A DNA stretch of 5,119 bases, from contig DKOD01000115.1 of NCBI GenBank assembly GCA_002469865.1, forward strand, positions 3,173-8,291, given 5' to 3'. The notes under the pieces are model-generated. The model was given only the letters and a program-made list of their open reading frames with translations, was not told the origin of the DNA and did no database searches. The number at the start of each line of letters is the position of its first letter. Position 1 is the first letter of the stretch. The stretch comes from Alphaproteobacteria bacterium UBA7371. GTDB taxonomy: Bacteria > Pseudomonadota > Alphaproteobacteria > UBA8317. This document shows positions 1 to 5,119 of this stretch, one piece after another. The position numbers and the translations under genes were made by a program.

Positions 1-221
1 GAAAGACAAATGGGATCATCTTGTGGTCCATAACGGGCAATCAAATTACCCCGTCGCTCGCCAAAAAACACCAATTCTGTCTCAAACCCTACTTCTGTGA
101 GGAGACCATTGAGGTATTGCAAAATTTCCAATTCATCGCCCGGGGGGTTAATGCTGGCAAAACCCACAAGCTTGCTGGTGAAGTCTGTCACATCATTCAT
201 CATGGTCGGTATCGACATCAT
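1..221 (-). CDS. M20 family metallopeptidase / deacylase, N-terminal part (3' end beyond window)
   Basis: The first 73 codons of an open frame continue past the window edge without a stop. The N-terminus resembles the ArgE/DapE/aminoacylase (M20) family: a short helix, then a segment containing SINPPGDE (about residues 23-30), a helix with a following GFE (45-47), and GNLIARYG (58-65), which in this family precedes the strand leading to the metal-binding TGHxD motif. That motif would lie just outside the window, so the metal ligands cannot be checked. M20 enzymes are usually dinuclear zinc hydrolases that remove acyl groups from amino acids or cleave small peptides; the substrate here is unknown. 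The start is uncertain between two adjacent ATG codons (221 and 218). A GGAG at 229-226 lies 4 nt from the first and 7 nt from the second, so 218 is at least as likely. The gap to the livF-like stop is only 15 nt, so it is probably co-transcribed with the transporter. I am confident of the family, not of the specificity. Confidence 0.8.
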   Translation of the reverse strand, partial: MMSIPTMMNDVTDFTSKLVGFASINPPGDELEILQYLNGLLTEVGFETELVFFGERRGNLIARYGPQDDPICL

Positions 222-236
222 TTTGCTCCGTTAGGG

Positions 237-941
237 TTACAGCCCAAGATAAGCTTTCTTCACCTCATCATTACCAGCAAGCTCCGCACCGGTCCCAGAC
301 AAGGTCAACACACCATTTTCCATCACCACAGCATAATCACTCACAGAAAGAGACTTCTGCACATTCTGCTCCACCAACAACACCGTGGTGCCCCGACGAC
401 AAACCTCAGCAATAAGCTCAAAAATTTGTTGCACGATGATCGGGGCCAACCCCAGAGATGGCTCATCAAGCATCAACAATTTTGGTCTGGCCATTAACCC
501 CCGGGAGATGGCAACCATTTGCTGTTCACCACCACTAAGGGTGCCTGCCACCTGGCCCAAACGCTCACGAACCCTTGGGAATAATTCCAAGACCTCCTCT
601 GTGGTTTCCTCCATGCGCTTTTGCGCCTCTGGATGGAATGCGCCAAGCTGAAGATTTTCTTCAACGGTCAATGATGGGAACAACTTTCGCCCTTCGGGAA
701 CCATGACAATCCCACTAGCCACGCGCTCATGTGGCTTAAGCATGTGGATGTCACGCCCTTCAAAACTGATGGACCCCGACCAAGTTTTGTTCAACCCAGC
801 CAGGGTTCTAATGGTGGTGGTTTTGCCGGCACCATTGGACCCAATAATGGTCATGATGCTTCCCGGATTCACCTCAAAAGAGATTTCGTTGAGAACCTGC
901 ACATCGCCATAACCAGAGGTGATATTTTTTACACTAAGCAT
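237..941 (-). CDS. livF: Branched-chain/hydrophobic amino acid ABC transporter ATP-binding protein, LivF type
   Basis: A 234-residue ATPase, close to the usual LivF length, expected on the cytoplasmic face of the LivH-LivM dimer. Motifs in order: Walker A GSNGAGKT (34-41), the LivF-typical VPEGR (81-85) followed by LFPSLTVEEN at the Q-loop position, signature LSGGEQQ (135-141), Walker B LLMLDEPS (155-162) with catalytic-type Glu160, SLGLAP (162-167), and LVEQN (189-193) where other ABC ATPases have the switch His. The Glu in place of the Q-loop Gln and the Gln in place of the switch His are normal for LivF and separate it from LivG. The start ATG overlaps the preceding stop as TAATG, with GGAG at 952-949 seven nucleotides upstream, so translation is probably coupled to the livG-like gene. 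The substrate cannot be read from the ATPase; the name reflects family, and related systems carry amides, urea or other amino acids. Confidence 0.95.
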   Translation of the reverse strand: MLSVKNITSGYGDVQVLNEISFEVNPGSIMTIIGSNGAGKTTTIRTLAGLNKTWSGSISFEGRDIHMLKPHERVASGIVMVPEGRKLFPSLTVEENLQLGAFHPEAQKRMEETTEEVLELFPRVRERLGQVAGTLSGGEQQMVAISRGLMARPKLLMLDEPSLGLAPIIVQQIFELIAEVCRRGTTVLLVEQNVQKSLSVSDYAVVMENGVLTLSGTGAELAGNDEVKKAYLGL

Positions 942-1687
942 TAATTCGCTCCGCTTGCAGGTTTGCCATAGTCATCACCCAAATAAGCCTCAAGCACCTT
1001 CGGATTTTCTGACACCTCTGCCGGTGTGCCTTCCGCAATTTTCTCACCATAATTGAGCACAAAGACCTGATCACAAAGGTTCATGATGACCGCCATCACA
1101 TGCTCCACAATAAGCACCGTCACACCTTGATCCCGAACCTTGCCCAACACATCAATCATGCTCCACATTTCCGTTGGCGTAAGCCCGGCAAGCACTTCAT
1201 CAAGAAGCATGAGTTCGGGTTTTGTCGCCAGCGCTTTGGCCACTTCGACCCTCTTGCGTCCTGCCACGGTGAGTGATCCAGCCGACATATCCGCATAGGA
1301 TGCATAGCCAACAAGGTTTAACACCTCCATGGCAATTTTCTTAGCGTCCGTTGTGCTCGATGTGGTGTTGAATGCCCCAATCATCACATTTTCAAGAACA
1401 GTTAGCTCAGGAAATGGCTTCACAATCTGAAAGGTTCGGGTCATTCCCAATTTGCAGATGTTTGACGGCCGCATGCCATTGATTTTTTTGCCCTTGAAAA
1501 ATATCTCGCCGGTATCGGCGGGCATAAACCCTGACAACATGTTGAAGAAGGTGGTCTTCCCGGCGCCATTCGGGCCAATCAAACCAACGATATCCCCTCT
1601 TTTGACGCTGATGGATGCCTCTTTGACCGCCACCAGACCACCAAATCTTTTGCTGATATTTGTGGCCTCTAGGATGAAATCACTCAT
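941..1687 (-). CDS. livG: Branched-chain/hydrophobic amino acid ABC transporter ATP-binding protein, LivG type
   Basis: A 248-residue ATPase, near the typical LivG length, partner of the LivF-type protein. Motifs: FGGLVAV near residues 15-21, Walker A GPNGAGKT (38-45), Q-loop TRTFQ with Gln87, KPFPELTVLENVMIG (90-104), Walker B LMLLDE (159-164), GLTPTE (168-173), and switch His196 in VEHVM. The signature is unusual: LTVAGRKR (139-146) replaces LSGGQ/LPYGQQR, and the residue after LDE is Val, not Pro. I recall AGRKR-type signatures in a LivG subgroup, so this is more likely a subfamily variant than decay. An in-frame ATG at 1753 would add 22 residues overlapping the livM-like gene. I reject it because 1687 gives the standard LivG N-terminus (MSDFILEATNISKRFGG) and an ATGA junction with the livM-like stop. 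The upstream GGGGGAA (1700-1694) is a modest ribosome site, consistent with coupled translation. Confidence 0.94.
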   Translation of the reverse strand: MSDFILEATNISKRFGGLVAVKEASISVKRGDIVGLIGPNGAGKTTFFNMLSGFMPADTGEIFFKGKKINGMRPSNICKLGMTRTFQIVKPFPELTVLENVMIGAFNTTSSTTDAKKIAMEVLNLVGYASYADMSAGSLTVAGRKRVEVAKALATKPELMLLDEVLAGLTPTEMWSMIDVLGKVRDQGVTVLIVEHVMAVIMNLCDQVFVLNYGEKIAEGTPAEVSENPKVLEAYLGDDYGKPASGAN

Positions 1688-2784
1688 GATTTTTTCCCCC
1701 AAGACTGCAGTGATTTCAAGGCGGGCAAGACCCCCCGTGGCATCACCAAGCAAACAAATATCAAAATGGCGCCATAGAGAAGCAGGGCCAAACCGCCACC
1801 ACCACCCGACGCCAGGTAATCAAGATATTTGGCGAATTTCTCCACCGCAGGAATATCGGAATTAACCAGCGCAACAAAGGACACGCCGGTTGCGGCTGTG
1901 GAGAAAATAACCCGGGTCATTTCGCCAATGGGCACCAAAATAAATGCGCCGACCACAGGCCCCATAACCAACCCGCTGCCGCCAATGACCGCAAAGAGAA
2001 TAATCTCGATGGATAGCGCAATCTTCACGACATCATCTGGAACAATATATTGGGTATATTGGGCATAGAACGTGCCCCCCAATGCAGTCATTGCAGCAGA
2101 AATGGCTGCTGCATGCATTTTGTTTCGCATGGAATGTATGCCCAGCGCTTCGGCCGCCTCTTCAGACTCACGGATGGCCCGCAGATAGTAGCCAAAACGT
2201 GAACTTCCTATTTTTGCCGTGGCCAAAATGCCAAAGATCATCAGGCCAAAGGCCATGTAGTAATAGGGCTCTTTCGCCATGAATTGCATGTCGGACCAAG
2301 AATCTTCTGTAAGCGGGATCAACAACCCTAATGGCCCGCCTGTAAAATCCCAATAAAGCATGAGCAGACGAAGGATTTCTGCAAACGCAATGGTAACAAG
2401 CGCGAAGAAAGGTCCCTTCAGCCCATATTTGAAACTCACATAGCCGAGCCCATAGCCCACCACCGCAGCAACGGCAGCCCCGGCCAGCATTCCAACCCAG
2501 GGCGTTAGACCAAAATGAATATAGAGTAGGGATGACGTGTAGGCGCCGATGGCAAAAAACGCTGCATGGCCCAAAGATAGCTGCCCACAAAATCCACCCA
2601 ACACATTCCAACTGGTGGCGAGATACCCGAACAAGAAAATAAGAATACCAATGTGCAACAGGGTTGAGCCCGATAGCCCTGGAGGCATAACCGCAACAAC
2701 AACGTCGCTTTCGGCGAAAAATGGCAGGCCGATACATATCAGCCCAATCACGCCATAGATAGCAAATCCAACAGAACGACCCAT
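1684..2784 (-). CDS. livM: Branched-chain/hydrophobic amino acid ABC transporter permease, LivM type
   Basis: A 366-residue polytopic inner-membrane protein forming half of the translocation pore. The LivM hallmark NVLGGFCGQLSLGHAAFFAIG lies at about residues 60-80 after the first hydrophobic segments (7-24 and 42-58). Others follow near 98-117, 125-144 and 176-190. The ATPase-docking loop is at about 199-216 (YLRAIRESEEAAEALGI), followed by hydrophobic stretches rich in AVIGGSG and the closing LLLYGAILIFVCLVMPRG. A five-glycine run precedes the last helix, and a charged segment (VEKFAKYLDYL) just before it probably lies outside the membrane. An ATG at 2826 would add 14 residues inside the livH-like gene. 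I choose 2784 because TAAGGAG (2800-2794), built from the livH stop codon itself, sits nine nucleotides upstream and the protein then begins with a normal LivM N-terminus. Its stop overlaps the livG-like start by 4 nt. Confidence 0.94.
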   Translation of the reverse strand: MGRSVGFAIYGVIGLICIGLPFFAESDVVVAVMPPGLSGSTLLHIGILIFLFGYLATSWNVLGGFCGQLSLGHAAFFAIGAYTSSLLYIHFGLTPWVGMLAGAAVAAVVGYGLGYVSFKYGLKGPFFALVTIAFAEILRLLMLYWDFTGGPLGLLIPLTEDSWSDMQFMAKEPYYYMAFGLMIFGILATAKIGSSRFGYYLRAIRESEEAAEALGIHSMRNKMHAAAISAAMTALGGTFYAQYTQYIVPDDVVKIALSIEIILFAVIGGSGLVMGPVVGAFILVPIGEMTRVIFSTAATGVSFVALVNSDIPAVEKFAKYLDYLASGGGGGLALLLYGAILIFVCLVMPRGVLPALKSLQSWGKKS

Positions 2785-2793
2785 AATGGCGTG

Positions 2794-2800
2794 CTCCTTA
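2794..2800 (-). promoter_or_regulatory. Ribosome binding site of the livM-like gene, fused to the livH-like stop
   Basis: TAAGGAG reads the livH-like stop codon TAA and a near-perfect Shine-Dalgarno sequence as one element. It lies 9 nt before the ATG at 2784 and is the reason that start is preferred over the ATG at 2826, which lies inside the upstream gene. A ribosome terminating on the upstream gene ends on this site, which suggests stop-restart coupling that would keep the two permease subunits in step. Confidence 0.8.
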
Positions 2801-3670
2801 AGCGAGTTTTGTTCCAAACAGACCATTGGGTCTGAACAGAAGGATCAGGATGAAGATAGCGAAAGTGGCCACTTGTTTGAGCGCCGCCTCTGGCATGAGA
2901 ATTTCGCCAAAAGATTCCACGACCCCGATGATAAAGCCACCCACCAGGGCACCTTTCAAATTCCCCAAACCACCAAGCACGACAACCACAAAGGCCGTGA
3001 GGGTGAAAGAGACACCAACGGTGGGCGAAATGGTGTAAAACGGCGTCATCAACGCGCCTGCAATACACACACATGACGTGGCTATGCCCAAGGCGATGAG
3101 GTAAATTCGGTCAACATTGACCCCGACGGCCAGAGCGCCGTCACGCTCTTCTGCACAAGCTCGGATGGCCCTACCAATGCTGGTTTTCATTAAGAAAATG
3201 TAAAGAGCCACCACGATGAACACTGCGATGCTTGTGGCAATGAGGCGTGTGATCGAGACGCTTGCTCCAAAAAGGTCAAATGTTGCGGTTCCATATTCTA
3301 CCTGAACCCGCTGAAAATCGGGGCTGAACAGAAACACAGCAATGTTCTGAAGACAAAGTGATATGCCTACGGTGATGAGAATTTTGATGGTCTCAGGTGC
3401 TGATAGCACAGGATTGATCAAGTAATTTTGAATAATCCAACCCAAACCAAAAAAGAGCGGTATACCCAAAAGAGCTGACAAATATGGGTCAATTCCTAGG
3501 AGCAAATGGCAAAAGAACGCAAAATACATGCCAACGATAAGGAAGTCACCATGGGCAAAATTTTTGATCTTCATGACCCCAAAGGTGAGTGTTAGACCCA
3601 CGGCAATGAGCGAAAAAACACCGCCAATCAGCAAACCGCTGATTAATGCCTGCAAATACACTGTAAGCAT
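2798..3670 (-). CDS. livH: Branched-chain/hydrophobic amino acid ABC transporter permease, LivH type
   Basis: A 290-residue polytopic inner-membrane protein, the second pore subunit. The N-terminal helix (about 6-31) carries the LivH pattern of LLIGGVFSLIAVGLTLTFGV, followed by KIKNFAHGDFLIVGMY (34-49), a family hallmark. Further hydrophobic segments lie near 63-80, 95-115, 140-160, 189-208 and 219-250, with a last one before the C-terminal LFRPNGLFG. The ATPase-coupling loop is visible at about 164-188: SIGRAIRACAEERDGALAVG, then NVDR. Length and motif order match full-length LivH proteins. It begins 77 nt after the binding-protein gene, separated by a hairpin, and ends 13 nt before the livM-like start. 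The ribosome site before the ATG is weak: a GGA about 10 nt upstream in an AT-rich stretch. That may lower permease synthesis relative to the binding protein, whose site is strong. Confidence 0.95.
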   Translation of the reverse strand: MLTVYLQALISGLLIGGVFSLIAVGLTLTFGVMKIKNFAHGDFLIVGMYFAFFCHLLLGIDPYLSALLGIPLFFGLGWIIQNYLINPVLSAPETIKILITVGISLCLQNIAVFLFSPDFQRVQVEYGTATFDLFGASVSITRLIATSIAVFIVVALYIFLMKTSIGRAIRACAEERDGALAVGVNVDRIYLIALGIATSCVCIAGALMTPFYTISPTVGVSFTLTAFVVVVLGGLGNLKGALVGGFIIGVVESFGEILMPEAALKQVATFAIFILILLFRPNGLFGTKLA

Positions 3671-3697
3671 GAAAATAATCCAATTTTTCTGGGACAG

Positions 3698-3731
3698 AAA
3701 AGGCCGGACCTCTTGAGTAAGAGGTCCGGTC
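3698..3731 (-). terminator. Intercistronic hairpin with T tract between livK-like and livH-like genes (partial terminator or mRNA 3' stabiliser)
   Basis: Positions 3704-3714 and 3719-3729 form a perfect 11-bp inverted repeat (CCGGACCTCTT / AAGAGGTCCGG) around a 4-nt loop. Read in the transcription direction, the stem is followed by CC and then TTTT (3701-3698), after which the tract breaks with CTG. This has the shape of a rho-independent terminator, but the short T run suggests incomplete termination. It lies 17 nt or more past the binding-protein stop and before the permease genes. Such hairpins are known after binding-protein genes of ABC importers, where they end or protect the upstream part of the message so that binding protein outnumbers membrane complex. 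Function here is inferred from structure and position. Confidence 0.78.
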
Positions 3732-3747
3732 CGAAGGTTTTAATATG

Positions 3748-4971
3748 TTAGCGCTTGTCCCAGCTTGGAACTGGCCAAACGACATCAGCTGCAGCCGTTT
3801 CAAACGGCCAAACCGTCTTATGCACACCATCAATAATTTGCATCATGATAAGCTGTGCCTCAGGGCTCTGACCGGTTTGGTCAAAACGAATGCAGTCATA
3901 TGGCAAGATGTTCCCGTCATCGCTGCAAAGCTTGGTTTCTGCCAAAGCATCACGAACCTTTTTGCGATCGGTTGAACCAGCACGCTCCAATGCATCTGCA
4001 AGCACATAGGTCGACATGTAGGTTTCCGCAGCGTGACCATTCATGTCCACGCCAAACTTATCTTTAAAGCGCTTGGCAATCTCGGTCACACCATCTTTTT
4101 TAACATCTGGGGCCCACTCACCAACAGTGAATGTCAGGTCGGCGTCTGAACCCAATGTTGAGATATATGCAGGATCAATATGCCCAGCAGATGTTCCAAC
4201 AATCGGCGCATTCACTCCCAATTCCTTCATGGTCTTGGTGATCAAAACAGCATCAGAAAGGTAGGACACCAACAAGACGGCATCTGGGTTAAGTTGCTTG
4301 ATCTTTGAAATAGTGGCCGTCATGTCTGGCGTATCTTTTGGGTATGCAATGCGCTCAAGAACTTTAATGCCAAATTCCCCAGCTGCTTTTACCTGACCAT
4401 CACCGGTTGATTTGCCAAAAAGAGTGTCTTCATGGAGAAGAACAACGCTTTTCACCGGATCACCGGCACGCTCGCTGGCGTCTTTGACAAAGCGAATTTG
4501 ATCCCGGGCATACCAAGAAGCCTGCGGTGATACCTTAAACAGGTACTTAAAGCCGCGGCTGGTGATGGAATCAGCAATCGCAACAGGGTCAATGAATGGC
4601 ACACTTAATTTTTCCGAAATTTGCGTGACCGGAAAGGTAACACCTGACTGGTATGCGCCCATAATGGCCACAACACCCTGACGCTCAAGCTTTTGCAGTT
4701 CGGTGATGCCAATCTCAGGCTTACCCTGGGTGTCGCCATCAATCATCTCAAGCTTGGCGCCACCAAGCGCCTTGATGCCACCATTGGCATTGATTTCTTC
4801 GACAGCCAATTCGTGGCCGCGGCGGTTGTTCACGCCGATAGGTGCAACTGAGCCACTTAAAGGCAACAGAATACCCACTTTTACTGGATCGGCGGCCTGG
4901 GCCACAGACCCCATGGCAGTCATGGCCGAAACCATCCCTGCAACCGCAAGTGTTTTGGTGAAAAAGTTCAT
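3748..4971 (-). CDS. Periplasmic amino-acid-type substrate-binding protein of ABC importer (LivK/Peripla_BP_6 family)
   Basis: A 407-residue exported protein that captures the substrate and delivers it to the permease. It starts with a clear Sec signal peptide: MNFFTK, a hydrophobic core to about residue 20, and cleavage expected at AQA|AD (26/27). There is no lipobox Cys, so it is probably soluble in the periplasm. The mature protein opens with VKVGILLPLSG (30-40), the classic type 1 binding-fold strand, then RRGHELAVEEINANGG (50-65) and the first-lobe ligand region VVAIMGAYQSGVT (100-112). Second-lobe elements include VVLLHEDTLFG and DAVLLVSYLSDA. Only two Cys are present, at 349 and 360 in LCSDDGN and YDCIRF, which could form a disulphide. 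It is longer than E. coli LivK (about 370), partly from the C-terminal tail ending in VWPVPSWDKR. The start is supported by GGGAGG (4983-4978) six nucleotides upstream. The ligand cannot be told from sequence; amino acids, peptides or amides are all possible, so no gene symbol is given. Confidence 0.93.
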   Translation of the reverse strand: MNFFTKTLAVAGMVSAMTAMGSVAQAADPVKVGILLPLSGSVAPIGVNNRRGHELAVEEINANGGIKALGGAKLEMIDGDTQGKPEIGITELQKLERQGVVAIMGAYQSGVTFPVTQISEKLSVPFIDPVAIADSITSRGFKYLFKVSPQASWYARDQIRFVKDASERAGDPVKSVVLLHEDTLFGKSTGDGQVKAAGEFGIKVLERIAYPKDTPDMTATISKIKQLNPDAVLLVSYLSDAVLITKTMKELGVNAPIVGTSAGHIDPAYISTLGSDADLTFTVGEWAPDVKKDGVTEIAKRFKDKFGVDMNGHAAETYMSTYVLADALERAGSTDRKKVRDALAETKLCSDDGNILPYDCIRFDQTGQSPEAQLIMMQIIDGVHKTVWPFETAAADVVWPVPSWDKR

Positions 4972-4998
4972 GAAAAGCCTCCCAAAAATCTTTTTTGT

Positions 4999-5013
4999 TC
5001 GTTAAATGAACGA
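4999..5013. repeat. Short inverted repeat in the operon leader (possible operator)
   Basis: TCGTT (4999-5003) and AACGA (5009-5013) form a 5-bp inverted repeat around AAATG. It would straddle the start point predicted from the sigma-54-like element. It is short enough to occur by chance; a regulator site is only a possibility. Confidence 0.22.
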
Positions 5014-5020
5014 GTTAAGG

Positions 5021-5036
5021 TGCAAGATAAATTCCG
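5021..5036 (-). promoter_or_regulatory. Candidate sigma-54 (-24/-12) promoter
   Basis: CGGAATTTATCTTGCA contains GG (5035-5034) and GC (5023-5022) separated by exactly 10 nt, the invariant spacing of sigma-54 promoters. The -12 element TTGCA is a perfect match. The -24 element CGGAAT keeps GG and one A but otherwise departs from TGGCAC. Transcription would begin near 5010, giving a leader of about 39 nt. Nitrogen-controlled amino acid uptake is a common use of sigma-54, but no enhancer site is visible in the short upstream part present. Confidence 0.35.
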
Positions 5037-5119
5037 CACGAGGCGACAGCTTGGACAAAATTCCCTTAATCCACAACCCCTAATTTTTTCGAATGTGAAA
5101 TTGTCGCTTTGCCTACATG

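Larger units (their letters stand above)
4972..5119 (-). promoter_or_regulatory. Leader and promoter region of the transporter operon
   Basis: This 148-nt stretch before the binding-protein gene has no convincing coding frame. It holds a strong ribosome site (GGGAGG, 4983-4978), an AT-rich leader, a small 5-bp inverted repeat (4999-5003 with 5009-5013) and a sigma-54-like element (5021-5036). I found no good sigma-70 pair of -35 and -10 boxes at proper spacing on this strand. The window ends before any upstream gene or distant activator site can be seen. Confidence 0.6.

Noticed and set aside
135..150. G-run (cggggggtta) as a possible sequencing-induced frameshift in the M20 gene
   Set aside because: The reading frame matches the M20 pattern on both sides of the run (SINPPGDE encoded across it), so the length of the run is correct.
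222..236. Possible short hairpin between the livF-like stop and the M20 start (GGG...CCC)
   Set aside because: Only about 3 bp can pair and no T tract follows, so it does not separate the peptidase from the operon.
21..497. Plus-strand open frame of 158 codons
   Set aside because: It lies antisense across the M20 start and the end of the livF-like gene, has a low-complexity His-rich translation with no family motifs, and is explained as a shadow of the strongly supported minus-strand genes.
1452..1865. Plus-strand open frame of 137 codons
   Set aside because: It lies antisense over the livG/livM-like genes, and its translation shows no recognisable domain. The minus-strand motifs (Walker A, LivM C-terminus) are unambiguous.
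2168..2737. Minus-strand open frame of 189 codons inside the livM-like gene
   Set aside because: It is a shifted reading of the livM-like sequence, rich in Cys, Arg and Trp, without the membrane pattern of the real frame. No frameshift is needed because the livM-like frame is intact from end to end.
4703..5005. Plus-strand open frame of 100 codons across the binding-protein start
   Set aside because: It is antisense to the signal peptide and first lobe of the binding protein and has no motif. It would also span the operon leader.
5040..5119. Possible divergent promoter or gene on the plus strand in the last 80 bases
   Set aside because: No -35/-10 pair at usable spacing and no start codon with a ribosome site were found. 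The window ends too soon to judge what lies beyond.

Overview
The window holds one tightly packed operon, read entirely on the minus strand, that encodes a complete ABC importer of the branched-chain/hydrophobic amino acid family (HAAT, Liv type). It is followed by the start of an M20-family metallopeptidase gene. The five transporter genes are recognised from hallmark motifs, a signal peptide and gene order. The two-membrane envelope implied by a Sec-exported soluble binding protein, the moderate GC content and the protein style suggest a Gram-negative proteobacterium, probably an alphaproteobacterium. This taxonomic call is inference, because no phylogenetic marker is present.

Layout in the direction of transcription (high to low coordinates): 5119-4972 is a non-coding leader with a candidate sigma-54 promoter. 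It is followed by the periplasmic binding protein (livK-like, 4971-3748), then a 77-nt gap containing a perfect 11-bp hairpin with a short T tract. Next come permease 1 (livH-like, 3670-2798), permease 2 (livM-like, start placed at 2784, ending 1684), ATPase 1 (livG-like, start placed at 1687, ending 941), ATPase 2 (livF-like, 941-237) and the M20 peptidase (from 221, running off the window end). From livH to the peptidase the junctions are +13 nt, a 4-nt ATGA overlap, a 1-nt TAATG overlap and +15 nt, which points to one transcript with translational coupling.

How they work together: the binding protein captures the substrate in the periplasm and delivers it to the LivH-LivM membrane dimer, and the LivG-LivF ATPase pair drives import. 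The M20 enzyme could hydrolyse an N-acylated or peptide-linked amino acid after uptake, so the true cargo may not be a free branched-chain amino acid. The hairpin after the binding-protein gene probably lets the cell make more binding protein than membrane complex.

No mobile element, CRISPR array, tRNA, rRNA or clearly novel system is seen. The points most worth a second look are the asymmetric ATPase pair, in which all non-canonical motifs fall on one predicted ATP site; the peptidase linkage; the intra-operon hairpin; and the sigma-54-like promoter.
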